DNA of 64,000 nt, from NCBI GenBank assembly GCA_008638415.1, contig VWVT01000010.1, positions 273,098-337,097 of the forward strand. Direction: 5' to 3'. Positions 1 through 9,316 of this stretch are shown here, piece by piece. Under the pieces are notes generated by a model. The model made no database searches, was not told where the DNA came from, and saw nothing but the letters and a program-made list of their open reading frames with translations. This stretch comes from Nocardiopsis sinuspersici. Its GTDB lineage: Bacteria; Actinomycetota; Actinomycetes; Streptosporangiales; Streptosporangiaceae. Every line of letters begins with the position of its first letter. Positions within the stretch are counted from its first letter, which is position 1. A program made the translations under genes and the position numbers.

Positions 1-1
1 A

Positions 2-637
2 CCGGTCTCCGCGGCCCCGTTCGGCTCGGCGGGCATCCTGCCCATCTCCTGGGCCTACATGCGGATGATGGGGGAGGAGGGCCTGCGCTCGGCCACCGAG
101 ATCGCGGTGCTGTCCGCCAACTACCTGGCCAGGCGGCTGGAGCCGTACTTCCCCGTCCTCTACACCGGCGCGGACGGCCTGGTGGCCCACGAGTGCGTCA
201 TCGACATCCGCCCGCTGCAGAAGGCCAGCGGCATCAGCAACGAGGACGTCGCCAAGCGGCTCATGGACTACGGCTTCCACGCGCCGACGATGTCGTTCCC
301 GGTCAACGGCACTCTGATGGTGGAGCCGACCGAGAGCGAGAACCTGGCCGAGCTGGACCGGTTCGTGGAGGCGATGGTCGCCATCCGCGGCGAGATCGAC
401 AGGGTGGCCTCGGGTGAGTGGGACGCCGAGGACAACCCGCTGCGCAACGCGCCGCACACGGCCGAGGCGGTGACCGCCGACGAGTGGGGGCACGGCTACA
501 CCCGCGCCGAGGCGGCGTACCCGCTGGCGTCGCTGCGCACGGACAAGTATTGGCCGCCGGTCGGCCGGATCGACCAGGCCTACGGCGACCGCAACCTGGT
601 CTGCTCCTGCCCGCCGCCGGAGGCCTTCCAGATGTAG
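2..637 (+). CDS. gcvP: glycine dehydrogenase (decarboxylating), C-terminal part (GcvP)
   Basis: The window opens inside this gene; only the last 211 codons are present, read from base 2. GcvP is the PLP-dependent P-protein of the glycine cleavage system: it decarboxylates glycine and passes the aminomethyl group to lipoyl-GcvH. The visible start ([22 protein letters not shown]) matches the conserved block downstream of the PLP-lysine domain, which lies outside the window. The tail, with [21 protein letters not shown] and the closing CPPPEAFQ, is the typical end of the roughly 960-residue single-chain form. A strong hairpin follows within 20 bp of the stop, so this is the end of its transcription unit. 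Identification is secure; the catalytic lysine cannot be checked here. Confidence 0.95.
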   Translation, partial: PVSAAPFGSAGILPISWAYMRMMGEEGLRSATEIAVLSANYLARRLEPYFPVLYTGADGLVAHECVIDIRPLQKASGISNEDVAKRLMDYGFHAPTMSFPVNGTLMVEPTESENLAELDRFVEAMVAIRGEIDRVASGEWDAEDNPLRNAPHTAEAVTADEWGHGYTRAEAAYPLASLRTDKYWPPVGRIDQAYGDRNLVCSCPPPEAFQM

Positions 638-654
638 GGCGCCCGAGGGCGCGA

Positions 655-682
655 GGGGCGCCGGCCTTCGGGCCGGCGCCCC
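655..682 (+). terminator. Rho-independent-type hairpin after gcvP
   Basis: A perfect 12-bp inverted repeat (GGGGCGCCGGCC / GGCCGGCGCCCC) encloses a TTCG tetraloop, starting 18 bp after the gcvP stop. There is no T run, which is usual for high-GC actinomycete terminators. Confidence 0.8.
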
Positions 683-915
683 TTCGCGTGCCTCCCCGAT
701 GGCGGGGGAGGCGCTCCAAGGCGCCCGGTGCTGAATCTACGTCGTACAGGTGCTGCTTGTGTTGAGAAGGAACGGGGAGGGGCAGGGAAAGGGGGAAGAC
801 ACCCGGCCGACACCCGGGCGCGAGCCGCCGCCCCCGGCGCGACCGCGTTAGGGTTGCGACGACACGGCTCGCGTTCCCACCACACGCACCGACGCCCCCA
901 TGGAAAGCGGAACCC

Positions 916-2142
916 ATGACCACGACGTCCGGACCTCCCGCGCGCTCTGGCCCCGCCGACCCGCCCTCGGCCACCGACCCCCAGGACACGGCAGAGCCCG
1001 CCGCGCCCTCGGGGCGGGACGCCTCCGGCCTGTGCGACCAGGCCCAGGACCTCGCCGAGAACGGTCACCTCGCACGCGCCGCCAAGCTCTACCGGCAGGC
1101 CGTGGCGGCCAACCCCCACCCGCACGTGCAGGCCAGGGCCCTGCTCGGCCTGGCCGTGGTCGAGGACCAGCGCGGCGACCCGCCCGCCGCCCGCGAGGCG
1201 GCCCGCCGCGCGCTGGCCACGGGGGACTCGCGGTACGCCCCGCGCGCGGCCCACCACCTCGCGCTCTCCCTGGAGCAGGACGGCGAGGCCGCCGAGGCCG
1301 AACACGTCTGGCGCCGCCTGCTCGACCTCGGCGGCCCGGCCCACACCGCCGTGGCCCACTACGGGCTGGCCCGCGCCGCCGAGGAACGCGGTGACACCGA
1401 CGGTGCCGAGGAGCACTGGGAGGCGGCGCTGACCCTGCCGCCCGACCCCGACGCGGTCAGCCGACTGCACGCCGCCACGGTCGCCGACGCCTCCCGCGAC
1501 CTGGCCGGGCGCCTGCTGGGACGGGGACTGCCCGGCGCCGCCGCGGCGGCCGTCGAACGCGGCCTGTCGGTCGTGGACGACCCCGGGCTGCGCCTGCTGC
1601 GCGCCGCCGCCCACCTCGAACACGCCATCGCCGACGCCGGCGCGGTCGTCGACTCGGAAGGGGGTACGGGGGAGACGGCCGCCGCCGTGGAGCTTCTCGC
1701 GGGACTGCTCGCCCTGCGCGGGGATCCCGCCGCGGCCGAGCGGGCCTGGCGGCTGGGCCTGGGCGACCGGGACCAGGACACCGCCGAGGAGGTGCGCCGG
1801 CGGCTGCGCAGGGGCTTCGCCACGCCCGAGGAGGAGGGCGGCGAGGCCGGACTCCCGTGGTGGGAGCCCTACCTGGAGGAGGCCGTGGCGACGGCGAGCG
1901 CGCCCGCCCTGGCGGGAGAGCTGTTCGCGGTCATCACCCGGATGCACGCCCTGCTGGCGGTGCCGGTGGTGGAGGGGGAGTCGCGTCCGGGCGCGCTGCG
2001 GACCGCGATGGAGCAGGCCGTGCGCACCCCGAGCGAGCTGGTGTGGGGCCCCGGCGTGCACGCCGACTTCCGACGTCGGCTGAGCGAGGCGACGGGCGGT
2101 CGGGACGTGCTACCCGAGGGCTGGCCCGAGAACGGGGGATGA
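916..2142 (+). CDS. tetratricopeptide-repeat protein
   Basis: This 408-residue protein has no signal peptide or membrane segment. After a Pro/Ser-rich start (about residues 1-35) it is a run of Ala/Leu-rich helical repeats of about 34 residues. The first, around residues 40-70, has the TPR pattern of small and large residues (LAENGHLARAAKLYRQAVAA); further repeats follow to about residue 290. TPR arrays are protein-interaction scaffolds, so the partner cannot be read from the sequence. The gene stands alone between the gcvP terminator and a hairpin shared with the DUF5999 gene. The ATG at 916 is chosen because coding composition begins there; the ribosome site (GGAAAGCGG) is only moderate. 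Confidence 0.8.
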   Translation: MTTTSGPPARSGPADPPSATDPQDTAEPAAPSGRDASGLCDQAQDLAENGHLARAAKLYRQAVAANPHPHVQARALLGLAVVEDQRGDPPAAREAARRALATGDSRYAPRAAHHLALSLEQDGEAAEAEHVWRRLLDLGGPAHTAVAHYGLARAAEERGDTDGAEEHWEAALTLPPDPDAVSRLHAATVADASRDLAGRLLGRGLPGAAAAAVERGLSVVDDPGLRLLRAAAHLEHAIADAGAVVDSEGGTGETAAAVELLAGLLALRGDPAAAERAWRLGLGDRDQDTAEEVRRRLRRGFATPEEEGGEAGLPWWEPYLEEAVATASAPALAGELFAVITRMHALLAVPVVEGESRPGALRTAMEQAVRTPSELVWGPGVHADFRRRLSEATGGRDVLPEGWPENGG

Positions 2143-2157
2143 GCGGTCCCGGAGCGT

Positions 2158-2187
2158 CGGCGCCCGGTCCCGCGGGGCCGGGCGCCG
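2158..2187. terminator. bidirectional hairpin between TPR gene and DUF5999 gene
   Basis: A perfect 10-bp repeat (CGGCGCCCGG / CCGGGCGCCG) with a 10-nt loop lies in the 87-bp gap between two convergent genes and is followed on the + strand by CTTTCC. Its position suits a terminator serving both genes. Confidence 0.7.
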
Positions 2188-2229
2188 CTTTCCGACCGCG
2201 TCCCCGTCGGATGTGGTCCGCTCGCGCGC

Positions 2230-2418
2230 TCAGGCGGCGACGCGGGGCCGGTGCGGGGCGACGGACACCCCGTCGGGGAGCAGTTCGCCGGTGTCGTCGA
2301 AGAGGACGACGCCGTTGCAGAGCAGACTCCAGCCCTGTTCCGGGTGACTGGAGAGGACCCGGGCCGCCTCGCGGTCGGTGTCCTCGAAGGACGGGCAGGG
2401 AGGTTCATGGCTGCACAT
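2230..2418 (-). CDS. DUF5999 family small protein
   Basis: A 62-residue acidic protein starting MCSHEPPCPSFEDTDREAAR and containing SSHPEQGWSLLCNGVVLFDD, the hallmark of the streptomycete DUF5999 family. Three cysteines (Cys2, Cys8 and one in LLCNG) plus His4 could bind metal; that is inference. The function of the family is not known. The open frame extends 16 codons further upstream, but the ATG at 2418 is preferred: a GAAAGG ribosome site lies 8 nt upstream of it and family members begin with Met-Cys-Ser-His. The gene is monocistronic and convergent with the TPR gene. Confidence 0.8.
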   Translation of the reverse strand: MCSHEPPCPSFEDTDREAARVLSSHPEQGWSLLCNGVVLFDDTGELLPDGVSVAPHRPRVAA

Positions 2419-2603
2419 GGGTCTGGCCTTTCGATCCACGGGTGCTCGTCGTTGAGCTGAAGCCAAGGGTAGTGGCTCACATCACATGCTTGTTGCGGTT
2501 TGGAGCGGACGAGCGGCCCTGTCGCCGTCGTCCGCTCTCCCCCTGTGGGACACCCCCAGGTCAGCGGCGGTTCCCGCCTGTCCGGATCCGGACGGAAAGA
2601 AAC

Positions 2604-4052
2604 TCAGTACCCGCCACGGGTGCGGCGTGCCGCCGGGCGGCTGCGCATTCCGGCGCCCGCCAGACCGCCGCGCTGGAAGGCCCGTACCAGCTCGCCGCCG
2701 AGGTTGACCCCGGCGCCCAGCGCCAGGCCCACCATGACCGCCTCCGCCAGGCTGAGCAGGCCCGCCACCGCGCCGATCTCCAGGTTGTCGGTGCCCTGCG
2801 TGATCTGGATCAGCCCCCGGTACAGGATGCTTCCCGGCAGCAGAGGCGCGATCGAGGGCACCAGGTACGGCAGCACCGGCCTGTGCGCGCGCCGCGCCAG
2901 CCAGTGGCCCACCATGCCCACCGCGATCGCGCCCACGACCGTGCCCACCACGGGCGGCACGTCCAGCAGGGAGCGCAGGCCCGCGTAGATCACCCAGATC
3001 ATCACGCCGAGCGCGCCGATGGTCGGCAGCATGCGGGGCGGTACCGCGAGCGAGATCGCGAACGCCATCGCGATCCCCGCCGCGCCGACCAGGACCGGCA
3101 GCTCCAGGGAGGTGCCCGCCGAGGGCAGGCTGTCCAGGTCGATGCCCACGCCCAGGCGCCCCGCGGTGTAGGCGACCACGCCCACACCCGAGACGATCGC
3201 GCCCAGGATGAAGAAGGTCTCCAGCAGACGGGCCGCCGCGGACACGTAGGTGCCGCTGATCCCGTCCTGGAGGCTGGCCACCAGCGGACGGCCGGGCAGC
3301 AGGGCCATGATGTTCCCGGTGATGATCGCCCCGGCCTGCAGCCCCAGGTCCAGCGTGCTGCTCACCCACAGCATGGCCACGCCGATGGTCGCCGCGACGA
3401 TCGCGGCCGCCGTCATCTGGTAGAACTCCGCGACGCCGCGCTTGGCCAGGAACACCGCGGTGCGGTCGCCCAGCACGGTGGCCATGAACGCCACGGCCGC
3501 CACGACGAAGCCACCGCCCACCATGAGGCCCGCGCTGGAGGCGATGAGGCCGAACCCGATCGCGATGACCCAGTTCGGGTAGGGCATGCGGGCGCGCCGG
3601 ATCTGCTTCAGGCGGGCGGCGGCGTCCTCCAGCTCCAGCAGCCCCAGCGCGGACTCCTGGACCAGCGTGTGCAGCTCGTTGACGCGGAAGTAGTCCAGGG
3701 CGCGGCGGCGCACCACACGCTCGCCGGTGATCGGGTGGTGGTCGCCGCCGGGGTGGATGGACAGGGTGATCGTGGTGAAGGTGACCGAGACCTCCGAGCG
3801 GGGCAGGTCGAAGGCGACCGAGAGGCTCAGCATGGCCTCGCTGACGGTCTCGGTGCCCTCACCGCTGGCCAGCATCAGCTCGCCCGCGCGCAACACCAGG
3901 TCGATGGCGCGTGCGTCAGGGAGGTCGACGTCCTCGTCCTCTTCGAGGCCGTCCGGGGTCAGCTCGCGCTCGTGCGCGGCCCGCCAGTCCCGCATCCTGC
4001 TGAGCAGGCGGTCCTCGCTCGGGGGTACGGGCCGCTCCCGCTTGCTTGGCAT
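2604..4052 (-). CDS. threonine/serine exporter, ThrE family
   Basis: This 482-residue integral membrane protein has the fused layout of the ThrE family. A cytoplasmic N-terminal domain of about 160 residues (DLVLRAGELMLASGEGTETV, then FDLPRSEVSVTFTTITLSIH) is followed by about ten hydrophobic segments in two groups, corresponding to the DUF1212 and DUF3815 halves. In Corynebacterium glutamicum ThrE exports threonine and serine by proton-motive force. The actual substrate here is inferred from the family. The N-terminus (about 45 residues) and C-terminus (RPAARRTRGG) are charged and likely cytoplasmic. The gene is transcribed alone; no regulator is adjacent. Confidence 0.88.
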   Translation of the reverse strand: MPSKRERPVPPSEDRLLSRMRDWRAAHERELTPDGLEEDEDVDLPDARAIDLVLRAGELMLASGEGTETVSEAMLSLSVAFDLPRSEVSVTFTTITLSIHPGGDHHPITGERVVRRRALDYFRVNELHTLVQESALGLLELEDAAARLKQIRRARMPYPNWVIAIGFGLIASSAGLMVGGGFVVAAVAFMATVLGDRTAVFLAKRGVAEFYQMTAAAIVAATIGVAMLWVSSTLDLGLQAGAIITGNIMALLPGRPLVASLQDGISGTYVSAAARLLETFFILGAIVSGVGVVAYTAGRLGVGIDLDSLPSAGTSLELPVLVGAAGIAMAFAISLAVPPRMLPTIGALGVMIWVIYAGLRSLLDVPPVVGTVVGAIAVGMVGHWLARRAHRPVLPYLVPSIAPLLPGSILYRGLIQITQGTDNLEIGAVAGLLSLAEAVMVGLALGAGVNLGGELVRAFQRGGLAGAGMRSRPAARRTRGGY

Positions 4053-4331
4053 CCCTGTCTCCGTTCCCTCCCCGCCTGTACACCACGGTGGTCGGCGCGT
4101 TGATCAAACCCTTGAGGGGACGCGGCCCGAGGGGGCCGGGTTCGCCCGGAGCGGGGGCGGTGGCCGGTGAGTTCGATCACCGGGACATCCTGTCAAGCCG
4201 TGTCGCCCTCCGACAGCGACGCGCCGGGGCCGTGGGGGCGGCCGCGGACCCCCGGAGGGTTCTGCCCGGGGGCCCGGGGATGTACTCGGAGGAAGGACCC
4301 CGGCGCCCCGGGGCGGTCCCCGTGCCCCGGT

Positions 4332-5036
4332 TCAGCGGGAGGGCGGCCCGGCGTCCTCGTCGAGCTGCCCCGGGCGGACCAGCCCGTGTTCGTAGGCGTA
4401 CACCACCGCCTGGACCCGGTCGCGCAGCCCCAGCTTGGTCAGGATGCTGCCCACGTGCGACTTGACGGTGGTCTCGCCGAGGACGAGGTGGGCGGCGATC
4501 TCGGCGTTGGACCACCCGCGCGCGAGCAGCCGCAGGACCTCGTGCTCGCGGGCGGTCAGCGGGTCCTCGCCGTCCCCGGAGCCGGACGAGGCGGCGGGCA
4601 GGAGCGGGGCGAAGCGGTCCAGCAGGCGGCGCAGCACCGGCGGGGAGACGATCGCCGAACCGTCCGCGACCACCCCGACGGCCGACACGAGTTCGGCGGG
4701 CGGCGCGTCCTTGAGCAGGAACCCGGTGGCGCCCGCGCGCAGCACCTCGACCGCGTACTCGTCCAGGTCGAACGTGGTCAGGGCCAGTACCCGTACCCGG
4801 TGGTCCAGGGACCGCGCCCACGACACGATCTGCCGGGTGGCCTCGATGCCGTCCATCCCGGCCATGCGCACGTCCATGAGGACGACGTCGGGCAGCAGGC
4901 TCCGGACCGCGCGGACCGCCTCGCGGCCGTCGGAGGCCTCGCCCACCACCGACAGGTGCGGGTCGGACTCCAGGATCATGCGGAAGCCGGCGCGGACGAG
5001 GGGCTGGTCGTCGACCAGCAGTACTGAGACGGGCAC
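4332..5036 (-). CDS. NarL/FixJ-family response regulator
   Basis: A 234-residue two-component regulator. The receiver domain covers about residues 3-120, with the acidic pair Asp9/Asp10, the phospho-acceptor Asp55 in LMDVRM, and the switch Thr and Lys in ALTTFD and FLLKDAPP. A LuxR-type helix-turn-helix occupies the C-terminus ([20 protein letters not shown], ending [20 protein letters not shown]). The frame is open further upstream, but the GTG at 5036 puts the receiver at its normal start; no clear ribosome site precedes it. No histidine kinase gene is adjacent, so it is an orphan regulator in this window. It lies downstream of the RecB-like gene on the same strand, 55 bp away. Confidence 0.9.
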   Translation of the reverse strand: MPVSVLLVDDQPLVRAGFRMILESDPHLSVVGEASDGREAVRAVRSLLPDVVLMDVRMAGMDGIEATRQIVSWARSLDHRVRVLALTTFDLDEYAVEVLRAGATGFLLKDAPPAELVSAVGVVADGSAIVSPPVLRRLLDRFAPLLPAASSGSGDGEDPLTAREHEVLRLLARGWSNAEIAAHLVLGETTVKSHVGSILTKLGLRDRVQAVVYAYEHGLVRPGQLDEDAGPPSR

Positions 5037-5091
5037 AGGAGTGATTGTGCCGCATCCGGGGACCGGTCCGCGGTCCGCCCGGGCCCCGGGC

Positions 5092-5946
5092 TCAGGCCTC
5101 GGGGGAGGGGCCCGGGCCCGGAGCCGGGTCGGTGGCGGCGGGGGAGCGGACGGGCAGGGGCGGCGGGGTGCCGCCGAACTCCGGGCACAGCGCCTGGTGC
5201 TCGCACCAGCCGCAGAGCTTGCTCTTCCTGGGCTCCCAGACACCGGCGCGTCCGGCCGCCTCGATCTGTGCCCAGACGTCGGAGATCTCCGTCTCGGCGG
5301 CCCGCAGTTCGTCCTCGGTGGGGTCGTACCAGCGCACGGCGCCGTCGCCGCCGAGGTAGACGAGCTGGAGGCGGGTGGGGACGACGCCGAGGTCGCGCCA
5401 GATCATCACCGCGTAGAAGAAGATCTGGAACCGGGCCTTGTCCTCGAAGCGGGGATGGGGCGACTTGCCGGTCTTGTAGTCCACGATCCGGATCTGGCCG
5501 GAGGGGGTGACGTCGAGGCGGTCCACGTAGCCGCGCAGCTTGAGCCCGGTGGGCAGGGACACGTCCATGCGCATCTCGCGGTCGCGGGGCTCCAGGGCGG
5601 CGGGGTTCTCCAGGTCGAAGTAGCGCTGGACCAGGGCGCGGGCCGACTCCAGCCAGGTGTCGCGCTCGGCCTCGTCGGCGAAGAGCTCCTCCAGCTCGGG
5701 CTTCCTCTCGCGCAGCTTCCTCCACTGGGGGTCGACGAGGCCGAGGGCGTTGCGCGGGGTGCGCGACTCGGCGGGCAGCTCGTACAGGCGCTCCAGGCAG
5801 GCGTGGACGAGGGTTCCGCGCAGGGCCGCCGCGCTGGGCGCCTCGGGGAGCCGGTCGATGGTGCGGAAGCGGAACAGCAGGGGGCACTGAAGGAAGTCGG
5901 AGGCCCGGGAGGGCGAGAGGGCGGACGGAAGGAACGCGGTGGTCAT
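5092..5946 (-). CDS. RecB-family PD-(D/E)XK exonuclease with Fe-S cluster motif
   Basis: This 284-residue protein belongs to the Cas4/RecB-like nuclease family. Visible motifs are the N-terminal [11 protein letters not shown] cysteine, [12 protein letters not shown] (conserved His), the catalytic [10 protein letters not shown] (D..K) and a C-terminal C-x2-C-x5-C. One cysteine at the N-terminus plus three at the C-terminus is the arrangement that binds a 4Fe-4S cluster in AddB and Cas4. It probably degrades or processes DNA ends; the physiological role in actinomycetes is not known. A RecB-like gene also lies close to trmI in M. tuberculosis (Rv2119 by recollection), so its place beside the proteasome locus looks ancestral. 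It is divergent from the M50 protease gene across 108 bp. Confidence 0.85.
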   Translation of the reverse strand: MTTAFLPSALSPSRASDFLQCPLLFRFRTIDRLPEAPSAAALRGTLVHACLERLYELPAESRTPRNALGLVDPQWRKLRERKPELEELFADEAERDTWLESARALVQRYFDLENPAALEPRDREMRMDVSLPTGLKLRGYVDRLDVTPSGQIRIVDYKTGKSPHPRFEDKARFQIFFYAVMIWRDLGVVPTRLQLVYLGGDGAVRWYDPTEDELRAAETEISDVWAQIEAAGRAGVWEPRKSKLCGWCEHQALCPEFGGTPPPLPVRSPAATDPAPGPGPSPEA

Positions 5947-6054
5947 GTGACGAGCCTATGAGAAGGCCGTGACAGGTGGGAGCCGGAAGCGGGGAGAGGA
6001 CGCCGGGCCCGGACGTGCCGGTGGAGCGCGCCGGGCGGGCCGTAGGCTGGGGGC

Positions 6055-7209
6055 GTGACGACCGGTAGTGACCCATCATCGCCCCGATCCCGCAGCCGTT
6101 CCGCGAAGCCGGGGCTGCTGATCGGCCGCCCCTTCGGCATCCCCGTCCACGTGACGCCCTCGTGGCTGATCGTGGCGGTGCTGATCACCCTGGTCTACGG
6201 CGGCATCGTCCAGGACCGTCTGGCGCTGGGCCCCGCCGCCTACCTGCTGGCGTTCGTCTTCGCCGTCCTGCTCTACGTCTCGGTCCTGGTGCACGAGCTC
6301 GCCCACTCGGTGGTCGCGCGCATGTACGGCCTGCCGGTCCGGCGCATCGTGCTGTACGTGCTGGGCGGGGTCTCCGAGATCGAGCGCGAGGCGCCCACAC
6401 CGGGCCGCGAGTTCTGGATCGCCTTCGCCGGCCCCCTGTTCTCCCTGCTCCTGGCCGCGTGCGGATTCGGCCTGTACCTGCTCGCCGACCCGTTCAGCGT
6501 GGTCGGTGAGCTGCTGTTCCAACTGTGGATCGCCAACCTGCTGGTGGGTGTGTTCAACCTGATGCCCGGGCTTCCCCTGGACGGCGGGCGGCTGCTGCGC
6601 GCCGGGGTGTGGAAGCTGACCGGCAGGCCCTACCTGGGGAGCGTGGCCGCCGCCTGGGGCGGCCGGGTACTGGCCCTGGTGGTCGTGTCGCTGCCGTTCG
6701 CGTTGGCCTGGTCGGCGGGTGGCGGGCCCAGCCCGTGGACCGTGGTGTGGGGCCTGGTCCTGGGCGGCTTCATGTGGATGGGCGCCACGGACGCGTTGCG
6801 CGCCGCCCGGATGCGTGAGCGGCTTCCCCGCCTGCGGGCCCGTGACCTGGCCCGGAAGGCGGTGACGGTGCCGGCCGACACCCCGCTCGCCGAGGCCCGG
6901 CGCCGGGCGCTGGAGGCGGGGGGCGTGGAGATCGTGGTGACCGACTCCAGCGGAGCGGCGACCGCGATCGTGCATCCGGCGGCGGCCGAGGCGATCGCCG
7001 AGGAGCGTCGGGCGTGGGTTCCGGTGTCGAGTGTGGCCCGGGCGGTCACCGCGCACTCACTGGTGCCGGTGGGGCTTGAGGGGGAGGAACTGCTGAACAC
7101 GCTCACCAGCCATCCGCTGCCCGAGTACCTGGTGGTGACGGAGGACGGCGGTGTGCGCGGAGTGCTGCGGGCCACGGACGTGAACGCGGCGGTGTCGGGC
7201 CGGATCTGA
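6055..7209 (+). CDS. site-2 protease family (M50) membrane metalloprotease with CBS domains
   Basis: A 384-residue intramembrane zinc protease. The zinc motif HELAH is at residues 80-84 within a transmembrane helix, and the second motif NLMPGLPLDGGR gives the third ligand, Asp176. About six hydrophobic segments fill residues 35-260. The C-terminal 120 residues (RARDLARKAVTVPADTPLAE, then LPEYLVVTEDGGVRGVLRA) form a CBS-domain pair, which in other proteins senses adenine nucleotides. Such S2P-CBS proteins usually cleave anti-sigma factors or other membrane substrates; the target here is unknown. The GTG at 6055 is the first start in frame. In other actinomycetes a homologue sits beside trmI and arc; here about 5 kb of other genes separates them. 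Confidence 0.9.
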   Translation: MTTGSDPSSPRSRSRSAKPGLLIGRPFGIPVHVTPSWLIVAVLITLVYGGIVQDRLALGPAAYLLAFVFAVLLYVSVLVHELAHSVVARMYGLPVRRIVLYVLGGVSEIEREAPTPGREFWIAFAGPLFSLLLAACGFGLYLLADPFSVVGELLFQLWIANLLVGVFNLMPGLPLDGGRLLRAGVWKLTGRPYLGSVAAAWGGRVLALVVVSLPFALAWSAGGGPSPWTVVWGLVLGGFMWMGATDALRAARMRERLPRLRARDLARKAVTVPADTPLAEARRRALEAGGVEIVVTDSSGAATAIVHPAAAEAIAEERRAWVPVSSVARAVTAHSLVPVGLEGEELLNTLTSHPLPEYLVVTEDGGVRGVLRATDVNAAVSGRI

Positions 7210-7331
7210 GGCCGCCGCCGCGGGGCCGGGCGGCGCGGGTCCGCGGGGACGCGTGTCGGCGGGCGTGTACCGGCGGATGCACCAGCGGAGCGCGCACCGG
7301 TGGCCCAGGACGTGCCCGGCGGGCACACGCC

Positions 7332-7805
7332 CTAGCGACGGGCTCCATCGGGCCACAGCACCGACACCGGGCGAAAGAGCGAGCGCGCGTAGGCCACCAC
7401 GTCGGCGGTGCCGCCGGGGCCCCGCGCGGGTCGGCCGTCCCAGACGGCCACGAGCTGGTCGCAGCGCCGCACGAGCAGCCTTCCGGCCTCCATGTGCGCC
7501 TTTGACGTGGACTCGGTGTGCGGTAAATCGTGGACGAGGACGGCCTGTGCCAGCAGGCGGTCGTAGACGGGGTGGTGCTCCTCCGGAAGCGCCTCCCGGT
7601 AACCGGCGGCCGGGACGACCGCCTCCAACGGCGCTCCGGCGGCCAGGACCGCCTCGGCGAAGACGGCGTCGGCGCCGTCGGCCAGACAGGACAGGCCCAC
7701 CATCTCGCAGCCGTACGGCTCCAGGTGCGCGGAGACCAGCTCGGCGACGGCTCCGCTCACCTCGGGGGACAGGGCTCGGTGGCCGGTGACTCCGATACGA
7801 ATCAC
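7332..7805 (-). CDS. SLOG-like (Rossmannoid nucleotide-binding) protein
   Basis: A 157-residue soluble protein that I assign to the SLOG/LOG-like superfamily on pattern. It has an N-terminal beta strand followed by GVTGHR, a central LSCLADGADAVFAEAVL, and a C-terminal CDQLVAVWDG then GGTADVVAYAR. In SLOG proteins these positions form a nucleotide or nucleotide-derived ligand pocket; many are sensors or effectors in signalling and defence. The start is the GTG at 7805, with a strong AAGGGAG ribosome site 6 nt upstream; the frame continues upstream through the regulator gene without other support. It lies 32 bp downstream of the XRE-TPR gene and is almost certainly co-transcribed with it. The ligand is unknown. 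Confidence 0.65.
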   Translation of the reverse strand: MIRIGVTGHRALSPEVSGAVAELVSAHLEPYGCEMVGLSCLADGADAVFAEAVLAAGAPLEAVVPAAGYREALPEEHHPVYDRLLAQAVLVHDLPHTESTSKAHMEAGRLLVRRCDQLVAVWDGRPARGPGGTADVVAYARSLFRPVSVLWPDGARR

Positions 7806-7837
7806 GAAATCTCCCTTTTGTTCGCTTCGCGGCTCTT

Positions 7838-9166
7838 CTACCCGGAAGCGGTGACACCGGTAACCAGCGACGTGAGCTGTTCGTCCAGGTCGGCCGCACA
7901 GCGCGTCCGCGGCCTCGGGTACCGGCGCCGGAAGGACCGCACCCGTCCGATGACCCGCTCCGACTCGAACCGCATCCCCGTGGCCAGCGCCTCCCGGGCC
8001 AGGCGGAACGCCTCGTCCACGTCGCCCGCCTCGGCGTGCGCCGAGGCCAGCTCCACCTGTAGTACGGCGGACTGCTTGGCGTTGGCCGCCCTCGGGGCGC
8101 ACGCCTCGGCGAAGGCCCGGCGGGCGTCGTGCGGGCGGCTCAGCCGCACACCCACCAGGGCCCGGTAGCCGGCGACCTTGGCCTCGTCGAAGGCGAACAC
8201 CCACGGCCAGGGCGGGTCGGTGTTGGCCGACCGGGCCGCCTCCCTCTCCGCCCGTCCGATGGCGCGCACGGCGGCCGGGCCGTCGCCGACCCCGGCGTGC
8301 GCGAGCGCCTCCACGCAGGCGAGCCAGGCGCGGGCGGTGGGGTGGGCCGAGGCGCCGAGGACGTGCCCGGCCTCCTGCACCAGCCCCAGGCCCAGGTGGG
8401 GATCCTGTGCGGTGTCGGTCTCGAAGGCCGCCAGGGAGCCCAGCATGTACACGTCGAGCAGGCGTGTGCCCGCCTGCCGTGCACGGGCCACCGCCGTGCG
8501 GTAGTACGTGCGGGCCGATCCCGTGTCGCCGCGGTCGGCGTGCAGCCAGGCGGCGAACCCCGAGGCCTCGCTGGCGGCCGCACTCAGGTCCGAGTGGAAC
8601 GGTGTCCCGTGCGCCTGCGCGAGCATATGCTCGGACAGATGCACGTGCGCCACCGCGCTGGGCAACAGGTGGCGGGCGGGGGAGTCGGCGTCCATGCGGC
8701 GCTGGCCCCCGGTGATGGAACGCAGGGCTGAGGCCGTCGTCTCGTTGACGCATCGGTGGCCCGCCGCCCGGGCGCCCGCCGGCGCGGCGGCCGTGGCGGC
8801 GGTGGCGGTGAGCAGGGCACTCGCGGCGACCGCACGCCCGAAGTCGCGGCGTCTCGTGGTGTCCACCCCCTTCTCTGCGGAACCGGCCCGGGGAGGGCCG
8901 TCGCCGAAACGCAGCAGGTGCAGCGGGACACCCAGTCGTCGGGCGAGGTCGTGTACCTGGCTGATGGTCAGTGACTGCTGGCCGTTGACCACGCGCGAGA
9001 CCCAGCTCTGGGAGTAGTCGATCGCGCGGGCGAGGTCGCCCTGGGACCATCCGCGTGCGGTGCGCACGCCCTCGATGACCGAGGCCATGTCACAGGTGGC
9101 CAGGGCGCTCGCCATGCGAGGCCGCGTCCACAGGTCCGGTGGAAGAACGCCGTCTGGTTGGGGCAT
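7838..9166 (-). CDS. XRE-family HTH regulator with TPR-like sensor domain
   Basis: A 442-residue regulator. Residues about 28-85 form a helix-turn-helix (VRTARGWSQGDLARAIDYSQ, then VSRVVNGQQSLTISQVHDLA). A stretch around residues 105-137 reads like a twin-arginine hydrophobic segment (RRRDFGRAVAASALLTATAA), a feature often embedded in this family and not at the N-terminus, so I do not call it an export signal. The remaining 300 residues are Ala/Leu-rich helical repeats with TPR character. In actinomycetes such proteins control development and secondary metabolism. The start at 9166 is the longest frame; Met18 is an alternative and neither has a clear ribosome site. It is divergent from the hypothetical gene at 9317. 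Confidence 0.8.
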   Translation of the reverse strand: MPQPDGVLPPDLWTRPRMASALATCDMASVIEGVRTARGWSQGDLARAIDYSQSWVSRVVNGQQSLTISQVHDLARRLGVPLHLLRFGDGPPRAGSAEKGVDTTRRRDFGRAVAASALLTATAATAAAPAGARAAGHRCVNETTASALRSITGGQRRMDADSPARHLLPSAVAHVHLSEHMLAQAHGTPFHSDLSAAASEASGFAAWLHADRGDTGSARTYYRTAVARARQAGTRLLDVYMLGSLAAFETDTAQDPHLGLGLVQEAGHVLGASAHPTARAWLACVEALAHAGVGDGPAAVRAIGRAEREAARSANTDPPWPWVFAFDEAKVAGYRALVGVRLSRPHDARRAFAEACAPRAANAKQSAVLQVELASAHAEAGDVDEAFRLAREALATGMRFESERVIGRVRSFRRRYPRPRTRCAADLDEQLTSLVTGVTASG

Positions 9167-9316
9167 GAGCTTAGGTTAGGGATTCCGTGCGGCCTTGGTG
9201 GCTATGTGTGAAAAAGAAGGGGCCATGCGGGATACGCATAGAGTCGCCCACCCCCCTCTCCGGTACGGCAGAGTGCAAGAGTCGTTGGTCCCGGAAAGCC
9301 TGGGAGGGGAAGTCCC

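Noticed and set aside
1857-4103. A 748-codon plus-strand open frame opposite the ThrE gene
   Set aside because: Arg/Gln/His-rich antisense translation; the ThrE protein on the other strand has clear membrane segments and family motifs.
9171-9189. TTAGGTTAGG near the XRE regulator start, which looks like half an iron box
   Set aside because: Only the left half fits; over the full 19 bases there are 12 matches, and the gene has no iron link.
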